A DNA stretch of 64,000 nt from Rummeliibacillus suwonensis (lineage in GTDB: Bacteria > Bacillota > Bacilli > Bacillales_A > Planococcaceae), in assembly GCF_007896435.1 (NCBI RefSeq), contig NZ_VCBL01000001.1, positions 2,541,078 to 2,605,077 of the forward strand, read 5' to 3'. Under the pieces are notes generated by a model, which made no database searches, was not told the origin of the DNA, and saw only the letters and a list, made by a program, of their open reading frames with translations. Below, piece by piece: positions 1 through 8,025 of the stretch (the stretch's first letter is position 1; every line of letters starts with the position of its first letter). Made by a program: the position numbers and the translations under genes.

Positions 1-71
1 AATGAGAAGGCTGGGAATATAGCTAAAAATAAAATTATACATGTAAAAAATACTGCTATCCTCTTTTTCAA
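1..71 (-). CDS. Start of a secreted or membrane-anchored protein (partial, runs off the window)
   Basis: On the minus strand a TTG codon (69-71) follows AAGGAGG with a 7-base gap. It opens a frame that continues to the window edge and reads MKKRIAVFFTCIILFLAIFP and on. This is a classic signal peptide: a basic n-region (KKR) then a long hydrophobic core. Only about 23 codons are visible, so the product is unknown. The start is supported by the ribosome site and the signal-peptide pattern. Confidence 0.6.
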   Translation of the reverse strand, partial: MKKRIAVFFTCIILFLAIFPAFS

Positions 72-291
72 TTAAATACCTCCTTTTCTTCTCTATAATA
101 CAATTACGAATTTCGAACGAGGAAGGTTCCATATTTATAAAAAACACTAAAATATTACATGATTCTACAAAATGAGGGGGACTATTTTTAAAAGTAAACT
201 ATCACGAACGATTGCTCACTTATACATAAAAAAGGTTTTTGTACAGAAAACCTATGCCTCGGTCGATACATGCACCATCATCGTCTATGAA

Positions 292-341
292 AAAAGAGTA
301 CAATTCAGTTTGATGATACTGAATTATACTCTTTTGCTTTT
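292..341. terminator. Bidirectional intrinsic terminator beyond dapL
   Basis: A long hairpin pairs the AAAAGAGTA/AATTCAGT arm with ACTGAATTATACTCTTTT around an 8-base loop. On the minus strand it ends in a T run, so it can end transcription from dapL about 230 bases upstream. The same arm sequence (CTGAAT..ATACTCTTTTGCTTTTC) recurs in the terminator at 41431-41484. Confidence 0.6.
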
Positions 342-387
342 CAATGATGGATTTCATTCAAGGCAGATGCTTTTAAATCCTGATATA

Positions 388-444
388 GGCTATGGGTGCT
401 ACTTGTGCCTTGATGTGGAGACTTACTGCCCGTTAACATGGGGG
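388..444 (+). repeat. Two-hairpin dispersed repeat, 3' half only
   Basis: This holds CTTGATGTGG, then ACTTACTGCCCGTTAA and GGGGGATA, which is the 3' arm of the dispersed repeat. A fuller copy follows directly, so the pair looks like the remnant of a tandem array. Confidence 0.55.
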
Positions 445-594
445 ATAGTGATACTTCACTCAGAGGGGGTTCCTTATCTCCACTGAGTGTTAGTTAAACC
501 AATCGGACTTTTACAGGCAGTTGTTCCCACATATTTTCCCTGTTTTCTTCTTAAGTCTCAATGTGGGAACTCTACTGCCTGTTAAAGCGGGGCA
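445..594 (+). repeat. Two-hairpin dispersed repeat, full copy
   Basis: Hairpin I pairs CACTCAG (457-463) with CTGAGTG (483-489). The conserved middle GTTAGTTAAACCAATCGGAC follows. Hairpin II pairs ACAGGCAG (513-520) with CTGCCTGT (575-582), extended by TTCCCACAT (524-532) with ATGTGGGAA (561-569). The 3' end runs into dapL and supplies its last codons and stop. Confidence 0.75.
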
Positions 595-1714
595 AACCAT
601 AGTGACGTAAAAATTGTTCAACAAATCGAACATTTACCTCAATTAGATCTTCATCTGGTTGAATAGAGGCATGGTGTAAACCAAACTCTGTATTGGCGCC
701 TCCCCAGAACATCGCACCCGGAATATCTTTTAAGAAGAATCCGAAGTCTTCACCGGTCATTGCAGGAGGGCATTCATAAGCAACTACTCCTGCAGTTTCT
801 TCAGCACATGCTAATAATGCTTTCGCACATTGCTCTTGATTATACACTTGATAATAGGATGAACCATAGTCGATTTCCACTTTACATTCAAAAGCAATCT
901 CCGTTGCTTTACACAATGCTTCGATACGTTTTTTAATGAGCGACATAGATTCTGCGGACATTGTACGGATCGTACCCTCTAAACGCGCATTTTCTGCAAT
1001 AACATTTTGGACATAGCCTGAGGTCATCTTTCCTATTGTAATCACACCACTATCTAACGGATTCAAATTACGACTAATAATCGTTTGCAGCTGAATCATT
1101 AAATTGGCAGCTGCTACTGACATATCCTTTGTAAGATGCGGATATGCAGCATGTCCACCTACTCCATGAAGATCGATAAACAATTCAGATGTATTGGCAA
1201 ATAACATACCCGGTCTTGTAGCTACCGTTCCAACCGGATACTCTGGTGCAATGTGCATCGCAAAAATATAGTTAGGTACTAAATCTGGACGTTCTTTTTG
1301 CATCCATTCAAGCATAGGTTTTGCACCACCAGGACCTTCTTCAGCAGGTTGAAAATAAACGATAATCGTATTTTCAGGCTGTTGTTGAGAAAAAGCTGCC
1401 ACTAGCCCAAGCGCAATAGTCATATGGAAATCATGTCCGCATGCATGCATAAATCCTGGGTGTTCTGATGCATATGGCAAACCCGTATTTTCCGTAATCG
1501 GTAATGCATCAATATCTGTACGCCAGCCAACCTTCAATTGGGGATTTTTCCCTGCGATTGTAACAATGATACCTGTTTTCCACGTATCAATTTTAAAATA
1601 AGGCTTCCATAATTGTTCAATGATAGTAAGCAAATATTGATGTGTCTTTTTTTCCTGAAAACCTATTTCAGGAATTTTATGTAAATCCCTTCTAATTTCC
1701 AATAAGGACTTCAT
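572..1714 (-). CDS. dapL: N-acetyldiaminopimelate deacetylase
   Basis: M20D-family amidohydrolase, 380 aa, the normal family length. It removes acetyl from N-acetyl-LL-diaminopimelate in the acetyl branch of the DAP/lysine pathway. Visible motifs are RTDIDALPI near residue 65, HACGHDFH near 90 and QPAEEGPGG near 122, the metal and catalytic signature of the family. The gene lies 14 bases after dapH on the same strand, as ykuQ-ykuR do in B. subtilis, so they form one operon. The start has GAGGTG upstream. The last seven residues (LPRFNRQ) and the stop are encoded inside a dispersed repeat, so the natural C-terminus was probably replaced. It could be mis-assigned to another M20D amidohydrolase, but the neighbour dapH argues for DapL. 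Confidence 0.9.
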   Translation of the reverse strand: MKSLLEIRRDLHKIPEIGFQEKKTHQYLLTIIEQLWKPYFKIDTWKTGIIVTIAGKNPQLKVGWRTDIDALPITENTGLPYASEHPGFMHACGHDFHMTIALGLVAAFSQQQPENTIIVYFQPAEEGPGGAKPMLEWMQKERPDLVPNYIFAMHIAPEYPVGTVATRPGMLFANTSELFIDLHGVGGHAAYPHLTKDMSVAAANLMIQLQTIISRNLNPLDSGVITIGKMTSGYVQNVIAENARLEGTIRTMSAESMSLIKKRIEALCKATEIAFECKVEIDYGSSYYQVYNQEQCAKALLACAEETAGVVAYECPPAMTGEDFGFFLKDIPGAMFWGGANTEFGLHHASIQPDEDLIEVNVRFVEQFLRHYGLPRFNRQ

Positions 1715-1728
1715 CGTTTCAACACCTC

Positions 1729-2442
1729 TTATAATTGACGAAGATCTTGCATAATTTCTGTTTTGGATTTTGTTTTTTCATCGATTTCTTTAATGACTTT
1801 TGCTGGTGCACCGACTACGACAGTATATGGAGGTACATCTTTTGTAACAATGGCACCCGCTGCCACAACAGCACCTTCACCAATTCGGCAGCCCTCTAAA
1901 ACGACCGCATTTGCCCCAATCATCACATTATCTTCAATAACGACTGGATCTGCGCTTGGTGGCTCAATAACACCTGCAAGAACAGCACCTGCACCAATGT
2001 GACAATCTTTCCCCACTGTTGCACGGCCACCCAATACAGCATTCATATCGATCATTGAGCGATCCCCAATCTCAGCACCAATATTAATAACGCTTCCCAT
2101 CATAATAACCGCATTATTTCCAATTGTTACTTGGTCACGAATAATGGCACCTGGTTCGATACGTGCGTTCACTTCTTTTAAATCTAAAGTTGGAACTGCT
2201 GAATTACGGCGATCATTCTCAACCACATAATCCTTGACAACATCTTTATGTGCTTCTAATGTTTGTTGAATTTCTGCCCATTCACCAAATACAACAACAG
2301 AATTGCCTTCTCCAAAAACTTGGCTGTTTTCTCCAAATGCTAATGATGAGACATTTTCACCTTTCACATATACTTTTACTGGTGTTGCTTTCTTAGCATT
2401 TGCTAGATATGAAATGATTTCTTGTGCGTTTAATTTTTGCAT
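1729..2442 (-). CDS. dapH: Tetrahydrodipicolinate N-acetyltransferase
   Basis: This 237-aa protein acetylates 2,3,4,5-tetrahydrodipicolinate with acetyl-CoA, opening the acetyl branch of DAP synthesis. DAP is needed for lysine and, in spore formers, for cortex peptidoglycan. The N-terminal ~85 residues form the DapH-specific domain. From about residue 90 the sequence is a left-handed beta-helix of hexapeptide repeats ([20 protein letters not shown] pattern, then IGAEIG, IGEGAVV), with the CoA-binding coil near [18 protein letters not shown] lies 9 bases before the ATG. It is upstream of and co-transcribed with dapL. Confidence 0.93.
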   Translation of the reverse strand: MQKLNAQEIISYLANAKKATPVKVYVKGENVSSLAFGENSQVFGEGNSVVVFGEWAEIQQTLEAHKDVVKDYVVENDRRNSAVPTLDLKEVNARIEPGAIIRDQVTIGNNAVIMMGSVINIGAEIGDRSMIDMNAVLGGRATVGKDCHIGAGAVLAGVIEPPSADPVVIEDNVMIGANAVVLEGCRIGEGAVVAAGAIVTKDVPPYTVVVGAPAKVIKEIDEKTKSKTEIMQDLRQL

Positions 2443-2504
2443 TCAACAATTCCCCCTATAATCTTGAAAATATGCCCTTATTGTACACGAAAAACAGGAA
2501 TATT

Positions 2505-3401
2505 TCATTTGTTTTTTGAATAATCATACAAACACTCTGCATGTTTTTTCACTAGTTTCACAAAAGCAGCCACTTGTCTAAGCTCAAATGATGACTCATA
2601 GCCGATCAACCATGTATCACGAGTCAGTTCAAATTTTTCTTCGTTATTCGTCAGTTGAATTTTATTCACTTCTTCTTGACCACTTAACGTAATCGATGGC
2701 AAAATGGCATAGCCAATTCCATTCAATGCCATTTGTTTACAAGTTTCAATTTGATCAACCGTAATTTGATGGCGAGGATTAGATGGAAAATGCCGTTGCC
2801 ACCATTGTTGAATCTCTTGATAATAATTTGAATCACTTTTGAATTGGATAAAAGGTCTATCCGTTTTATAAACATCGTCTAAACAAGTGATTTCTGTATC
2901 TACTAAGTATAATGTATCCCTAAAAAGATGTTGCTTTGATCCTTTCCAATCCGTGTGACCACGTACAATCCCAACATGCGCTTCACCCTCATAAAGTGAT
3001 TTAACGATTTCTGAGCTCCACCCTGTAATCAGTGATATTTTAGCATCTGGATATTGTGTCACAAAATCTTTTAACACTTTTGGCAACCAAGTGTGTCCAA
3101 CAATAGATGCACAAGCAATTTTCAATGTACCATGCACCTTGGAATTTAAGGATTGAATAGTCTCATATATTTCTTCTTTTTTGACGATCATTTCTTTAGC
3201 AAATTGAATGACAAGTTCACCCGCAGGGGTAGGTGCCAATCCCTTTTGTGAGCGTATAAAAAGCTGAGCACTCCAATCCTTTTCAATTGATTGTAAACGC
3301 TGGGATAGTGCAGGCTGAGACAAAAATAATCGTTCCGCCGCCTTGCGCATATTTCCTTCTTCAGAAAGCACTTTGATGATTTGAGCCTCTGTTGTTGTCA
3401 T
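2505..3401 (-). CDS. ccpC: LysR-type regulator of the CcpC type
   Basis: LysR-family activator/repressor, 298 aa. The N-terminal winged helix-turn-helix covers residues ~8-65 (RKAAERLFLSQPALSQRLQ), followed by a periplasmic-binding-like effector domain. In Bacillus, CcpC represses the citrate synthase and aconitase genes and responds to citrate. Assignment rests on position: it sits between the DAP genes and the darB homologue, as ccpC does between ykuL and ykuQR in B. subtilis. Family membership is clear; the exact regulon is inferred. The gap to dapH is only 62 bases, so some readthrough is possible. Confidence 0.75.
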   Translation of the reverse strand: MTTTEAQIIKVLSEEGNMRKAAERLFLSQPALSQRLQSIEKDWSAQLFIRSQKGLAPTPAGELVIQFAKEMIVKKEEIYETIQSLNSKVHGTLKIACASIVGHTWLPKVLKDFVTQYPDAKISLITGWSSEIVKSLYEGEAHVGIVRGHTDWKGSKQHLFRDTLYLVDTEITCLDDVYKTDRPFIQFKSDSNYYQEIQQWWQRHFPSNPRHQITVDQIETCKQMALNGIGYAILPSITLSGQEEVNKIQLTNNEEKFELTRDTWLIGYESSFELRQVAAFVKLVKKHAECLYDYSKNK

Positions 3402-3501
3402 CCAAAGGACCTCCCCTTATAAAATTCAGTCATATACTTATCTTTATACAGAATAGAGGAATTATCAATTCTAACGTTCTCATTAAGGAAAATACAATAG
3501 C

Positions 3502-3545
3502 CAAATATCCTTAAATCATATTTTATATCCTTGAATAAACATTTT
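3502..3545. promoter_or_regulatory. Direct repeat upstream of ccpC, possible operator
   Basis: AAATATCCTTAAAT and TTATATCCTTGAAT are near-identical direct repeats about 20 bases (two helical turns) apart, between darB and ccpC. The spacing suits a dimeric regulator. Nothing identifies which protein binds, and it could be chance in AT-rich DNA. Confidence 0.2.
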
Positions 3546-3552
3546 AGAAAAA

Positions 3553-3596
3553 AATAGGAACGCACTTTCAAAGAAGCGTCGTTTCTATTTTTTCAA
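3553..3596 (-). terminator. Hairpin with T run downstream of darB
   Basis: AAATAG.AACG pairs with CGTTTCTATTT and is followed by T residues on both sides. It lies about 120 bases beyond the end of darB, behind the stronger hairpin at 3611-3653. Confidence 0.4.
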
Positions 3597-3610
3597 ACAT
3601 TTACCAAATC

Positions 3611-3653
3611 AAAAAATCTGCTCAATTCTATACATAAGAGTGAGCAGATTTTC
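3611..3653 (-). terminator. Intrinsic terminator of darB
   Basis: A perfect 12-bp stem (AAAATCTGCTCA with TGAGCAGATTTT) is followed on the minus strand by a six-T run, about 70 bases after the darB stop. Confidence 0.7.
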
Positions 3654-3719
3654 ACCAAATAGTGGAATCATTTTTGGAACTATAGAGGCTTTTTCAACAG
3701 ACCCTCTCAATCTCCAATA

Positions 3720-4163
3720 TTAATAACTAACTTGATAGATATATTTTTTTAATTGTTTTAAAATAACACGTCTCGTCATAATCCCTACAAATTTTTCTTC
3801 ATTATCTAAAACACATAAGAAAGCATGGTTAATGACTAAGTCTAACGCTTTTTGAAATTTGTCATGAATATTAAGTGTTGCTACTTTCTTGTCCATAATA
3901 TCATCTACTTTTATATCGTTTAATTTCTCGAATTCAATATGATCTAATCCTAATATAGATTCTGTAATCATACGCATACTAAGTAAACCGTGAAGACAAT
4001 ATTGTGTATCCAACACTGGTATAGAAGAATAGCCCGTTTTCGTAAGTACAAGTAAAGCATGTTCTGCATTATTTCCTAATTGCACATGTGCAACTTTTTC
4101 AGAAGATATAATCAAATCAGCTATGGGTAACTCAAGGAAATCTTTGCTAGTCATAGAAATCAT
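3720..4163 (-). CDS. darB: c-di-AMP-binding CBS protein DarB/CbpB
   Basis: This is a 147-aa protein, the same length as B. subtilis DarB (YkuL), made of two CBS domains (about residues 15-75 and 85-145). Family members bind cyclic di-AMP; in its absence DarB stimulates Rel and pyruvate carboxylase. The stretch KVAHVQLGNNAEHALLVL near residue 23 is strongly DarB-like. It neighbours ccpC and dapH/dapL as in B. subtilis. The function here is inferred from family and synteny. Confidence 0.85.
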   Translation of the reverse strand: MISMTSKDFLELPIADLIISSEKVAHVQLGNNAEHALLVLTKTGYSSIPVLDTQYCLHGLLSMRMITESILGLDHIEFEKLNDIKVDDIMDKKVATLNIHDKFQKALDLVINHAFLCVLDNEEKFVGIMTRRVILKQLKKYIYQVSY

Positions 4164-4473
4164 AATATTCTACTCCTTCACTTGCTCAAAATTGAACAAA
4201 AAACTTCAATTTCATCTTACCATATATTATTCAAAGATTTCCATTGGAGCACTTAAAGCGTTTACAATCTTTTCATATTCCATCAAAAGTTACATGTCTA
4301 TTGAATTGGCTTATCATCGTAACTTGAGGTTGACCTGTGCTCTGCCAGCGTACTTTCCAAGGAGCATTTGATAAGTCATTAATCTCCCCCCTAGAAGTCA
4401 ACTGGCTCTGCCTCAGTCCATCTACACTACATGATAAAATCAACTCTTGCTTTTTACGAAGAGCCATTAAATT

Positions 4474-4710
4474 TTATTTGTATAATACGATATAGTAAAT
4501 GATGACAATCCCCATAAAAATGCCTGAAATAATGTAACACCATATAATTGGATTTAACATCGTTGGATTATTCTCAACTGTTTTTGAGTAAGATTCATCA
4601 TAAGAGCCATTTTGCGCTTCTTGTTTTTTCGCAATACGTAAAGTCCAAATAAATGAAACAGCACTAATCAGTATAACAACAAAGATTAAAGGCCAAGTCC
4701 ATATACCCAT
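4474..4710 (-). CDS. Small two-span membrane protein, unknown function
   Basis: This 78-aa protein has a hydrophobic segment at residues ~5-22 and another at ~55-75, joined by a polar loop (KKQEAQNGSYDESYSKTVENN). AAGAGG lies about 8 bases before the ATG. No family is recognised. It stands alone between darB and a repeat-rich gap. Confidence 0.55.
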   Translation of the reverse strand: MGIWTWPLIFVVILISAVSFIWTLRIAKKQEAQNGSYDESYSKTVENNPTMLNPIIWCYIISGIFMGIVIIYYIVLYK

Positions 4711-5083
4711 TAGAAAAACCTCTTTCTTTTTTCTTTAGTATGGCTTTATTTGTTTTACTTTATTCATGGTTCTTATATGACACTAGATGGGTTTATGATC
4801 TGATTTCTGACTACGGATTGCTCACTTTCCTGTGAGACAGTAAATGGACTTCTCCGAATCGACTAACGAAGGAAAGACGTATGTATTTTTGAAATCTCAA
4901 GCAATCTTCCATTCCAATCCATAAAATAGAAAGGCTTACTCGCTAAACAAAAATCGGCTCAATCATACTTTAAAAAGTAAAATTAAACCGATTCTTACTA
5001 ATTAGTTGCAGTATTATTTTGTAGAAAAAGATTTTTTAGAAGTTTCCCCATATCTCAGTAAAAAATCTATAAACATTCTTTTA
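4711..5083. other. Gap without a recognisable gene
   Basis: AT-rich intergenic DNA upstream of the small membrane protein, presumably with its promoter. No convincing reading frame, RNA gene or terminator was seen before the inverted-repeat element begins at about 5084. Confidence 0.4.
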
Positions 5084-5475
5084 AATGAATCAATTTCATA
5101 AATCATTTTCTTCTTAAAAATACGAACATTTAATAATAACTAATTTTGATAATTGTGGAGCGGAAGACGGCGACTCCTTGAAAATGCATGCATTTTCTTC
5201 GTGCGGTGTTAGTTCAGGAAGTTTATTCAAAGTCCTACGGGAAAAGCTTGAGCTGAAAGCCCCGCAGGAACGATTGAAGGGACAAAGCCTAAGTTCGCCA
5301 CGTCCTGTGGCAACGGCTTCGGGGTCAACATCGTGTCGACCCGAGGAGATTGAAGCCAAGCCCGTGGAAAGCGCCGTCTGGAGCGAAACAAAAATTTCTG
5401 AATATTAATGTTCATGTTGATTTAAAATGTTCGTGTTTTTTTATCTGAATTTTGCATTATGAAATTGATTCAAAT
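5084..5475. mobile_element. MITE-like composite: ~50-bp inverted arms around a GC-rich repeat
   Basis: Left arm TGAATCAATTTCATAA (5086-5101) and TACGAACATTTAA (from 5121) are mirrored on the right by AAATGTTCGTG (from 5425) and TTATGAAATTGATTCA (5458-5473). Inside (about 5156-5395) lies a GC-rich repeat typical of Bacillaceae genomes (GGAGCGGAAG...CTGGAGCGAA ends). It carries an 18-bp perfect palindrome (GAAAATGCATGCATTTTC) and the hairpin GCCAC-GTCCT-GTGGC (5297-5311). There is no transposase. Short frames in it are not protein-like. Confidence 0.55.
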
Positions 5476-5494
5476 AAAAAGATTTAAAAAATTT

Positions 5495-7486
5495 TTAGGT
5501 TAATGATACTACTTTCATAAGTTGTTCTACCGATACTGGTTTGCTAAATAAGAACCCTTGAGCTTTTTTGCACTGATACTCCTTCAAAAATCTAACATGT
5601 TCTTCTTTCTCTACACCTTCTGCGATAACATCTAGCCCAAGACTGTGAGCTAGGTGAACAATCGTCTTAGCAATCGCTCGATCTTTTTCATCATTATCCA
5701 TATCTCGAATAAATGATTGATCAATTTTAATGATATCAATCGGGTATCTTTTGATATAGCTCAAAGAAGAATAGCCTGTACCAAAATCATCGATTGAAAT
5801 AATAAGCCCCATGCTTTTAAGCTGTTTCAATATGGTCATTGTATCTTCTTCATCAGTCATTGAGCTTTCTGTAATTTCGATTTCCAGCATTTTAGGATCT
5901 ATGTCATACTCTTTCAAATACTGAAAAATTTTAGATGCTAACGTATCTTCTTTAAATTGTTTAGGCGAAATATTCACAGCAATTCTTATATTCGAAATGC
6001 CTAGTTTTTTCCATTCTCTTAACTGTTTGCATGCTTGCTCTATTACCCAGTTCCCAATTTCAATAATCAGACCTGAATCCTCCGCTATCGGAATAAATTG
6101 TCCAGGTGACACAAATCCAAATTTAGGATTTTGCCATCGAAGTAATGCTTCGCAACTTGTAATTTTTCCTGTTTCCAAATCAATTTGTGGCTGATAATAT
6201 AATATTAGTTCTTTTTTTTCTATCGCTCTACGCAAATGCGCTTCCATCAGTGCTGTATTTTGAAATTGATCTTCCATATTATTTTGATAGAAATGGTATC
6301 CTGACCTTCCTCGTTCTTTCACATAGAGTTGGGCCTGACTTGATTTTCTAAGAAGTTCATCAATATTTCCGCCATCATTTGGAAAGGTTGAAATACCAAT
6401 GGATGTTGAAATAGATATTTCTAACTCTTCTACAATAAATGGTTCTTTAATAATATCCATTATTTGTGTAGCAAAAAACTGTATACGTTCATTTGTAGCA
6501 TTTTGTAAAACAAATATAAAATTATCACCATTTTGTCTATACAAATGTCCACAATCGTTTGTTATTTTAGAGATGCGATTGACTACTTCACATAAAATGT
6601 GATCTCCTATAGAAGATCCATACGTTTCATTAATTTTTTTAAAACGATCTAAATCTATCGCCATTACGGCTATTTTTTTGTTTTTTTGCTTGGCAATTTT
6701 AATATCATTCAGAAAATGTTCAGAAAGCGCTTTATTATTCCAAGCTCCCGTTAATTGATCATGATAGGATACATATGAGGTTTCTTCGCTATAAGATGTG
6801 ACATCACGCAATAACAATAATATTTTGCTAATCGTTTGATGTTCTATAATCGGTATACTTCTAACAACAATCATTAAAGTTCTTCCTGCAATTGTCTTAA
6901 TACCACAATTAGTTAATTCAATAGGCTTATGTAAAGCAACAGTGTCTTCAATTAATTTTTGAATCGCATTCTTCGAAAAAAATGGGATAAAATCATATAA
7001 GGAATTACCAGTCACATTGGCATTTTTGTAACCAAATTTTGCCTTTGCTGCATTATTTGTATTTAAAATAGTACTATCTGGTGTAATCATTACAATTGGA
7101 TCTAAATTATGTTCAAACAAGGCATTGAATAACGGACCTTGTTCTTCCTTATGTATGGTGCAATAATAATAAAAATTTTGTTCCTCTTGCTCAACTAGTA
7201 CGGTTACTTTATGATCATTATCTATATCCTTAGTCATGATATTACTATTCATACTTAATAGTAATGTTTTTAGTGTTGACCAAACTTCATTTGGCAAGTA
7301 GTTCTCTGCCAATTGCCTATCTTCTAGGAGATTTCCAAATTGCTTTTGACAACGATCACTGGCAAAAGTAATATAAAATTTATCTTTCAATCTATGAATC
7401 AACAAAGTTAAAGCATTAGAATCTATTCGACTATTATAATCAGCTAATTTTCGTAAAGCTATCAGGTCTAAAGTTGTTTTTTTCAT
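5495..7486 (-). CDS. PAS-GGDEF-EAL protein, probable c-di-GMP phosphodiesterase
   Basis: A 663-aa cytosolic protein with no membrane segment: an N-terminal ~110-residue unknown region, a PAS domain (~115-230), GGDEF (~240-395) and EAL (~410-660). The EAL part keeps CEALLRWQNP and DDFGTGYSS with IKIDQSFI, so it should hydrolyse c-di-GMP. The GGDEF signature is degenerate (RQNGDNF in place of RxGGDEF), so diguanylate cyclase activity is unlikely; such domains often bind GTP as regulators. It appears monocistronic. Confidence 0.88.
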   Translation of the reverse strand: MKKTTLDLIALRKLADYNSRIDSNALTLLIHRLKDKFYITFASDRCQKQFGNLLEDRQLAENYLPNEVWSTLKTLLLSMNSNIMTKDIDNDHKVTVLVEQEEQNFYYYCTIHKEEQGPLFNALFEHNLDPIVMITPDSTILNTNNAAKAKFGYKNANVTGNSLYDFIPFFSKNAIQKLIEDTVALHKPIELTNCGIKTIAGRTLMIVVRSIPIIEHQTISKILLLLRDVTSYSEETSYVSYHDQLTGAWNNKALSEHFLNDIKIAKQKNKKIAVMAIDLDRFKKINETYGSSIGDHILCEVVNRISKITNDCGHLYRQNGDNFIFVLQNATNERIQFFATQIMDIIKEPFIVEELEISISTSIGISTFPNDGGNIDELLRKSSQAQLYVKERGRSGYHFYQNNMEDQFQNTALMEAHLRRAIEKKELILYYQPQIDLETGKITSCEALLRWQNPKFGFVSPGQFIPIAEDSGLIIEIGNWVIEQACKQLREWKKLGISNIRIAVNISPKQFKEDTLASKIFQYLKEYDIDPKMLEIEITESSMTDEEDTMTILKQLKSMGLIISIDDFGTGYSSLSYIKRYPIDIIKIDQSFIRDMDNDEKDRAIAKTIVHLAHSLGLDVIAEGVEKEEHVRFLKEYQCKKAQGFLFSKPVSVEQLMKVVSLT

Positions 7487-7714
7487 GTAATGCCTCCCAA
7501 TGAAAACATAAACTATATTCCTATCATAATAGATTTCAAGTAAAATTTATATAAAAAATAGTGAAATCATTAAATTATTTCATGCAAATGTTACTAATAT
7601 GATTAAAATGCCTCAATTAGATTGTTCAAAAAATAGGAATTTAGCTTCACACTAAATATTTTTGAATAAAAAATCTTTAAAAGGTTCACGTCATGTCAGA
7701 AACAGTATAAAAGG
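7487..7714. other. AT-rich upstream region of the GGDEF/EAL gene
   Basis: It holds the presumed promoter of the minus-strand gene. Nothing else recognisable was seen. Confidence 0.35.
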
Positions 7715-7800
7715 TAAAGTGAAACTTCTTATATGGAGGACTTTCTTCATTCTCTACTGCAGGCACTTTGAACTAATTGAATTTTTTACAGCCCCACTAC
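7715..7800 (+). repeat. Two-hairpin dispersed repeat, decayed 5' half
   Basis: It begins TAAAGTGAAACTTC and carries the CTTTCTTCATTCTCTACTG box and TTTGAACTAATTG of the family. The ACAGGCAG hairpin is reduced to TTACAGCCCC. Confidence 0.5.
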
Positions 7801-7851
7801 TCTTATCTCCTACTTTTAAGAATGCTCTGTGACATGCTACGTAGATTCTAA

Positions 7852-7906
7852 AAAAAGCACAGAACATTAACATTTTGTACAATGCTGATGCTCTGCGCTT
7901 TTCTTT
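7852..7906 (-). terminator. Intrinsic terminator of ppx-ppk
   Basis: On the minus strand AAGCGCAGAGCAT pairs with ATGTTCTGTGCTT around a loop and is followed by seven T. It lies 120 bases after ppk. The AGCACAGA core recurs in the terminators at 24890 and 60079. Confidence 0.65.
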
Positions 7907-8025
7907 TTATAGTTTTTTTGAACAACTCTCGCCCATTTTGTAGAATAGGTTCAAATTGCCTTCAGTTGATACTTTTATCGCCAATTTTCTAAAGGATTTG
8001 GATATCTGGATAAATGCTGTTTCTT

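Noticed and set aside
172-486. 104-codon plus-strand frame
   Set aside because: It crosses a strong bidirectional terminator and two copies of the dispersed repeat, and has no protein-like pattern.
4273-4467. 64-codon minus-strand frame after the small membrane protein gene
   Set aside because: ATG five bases after the upstream stop but no ribosome site, and no recognisable family. Possibly a decayed gene; not supported.
5114-5415. Three overlapping frames on both strands
   Set aside because: All lie in the GC-rich repeat core; open frames there reflect high GC rather than coding.
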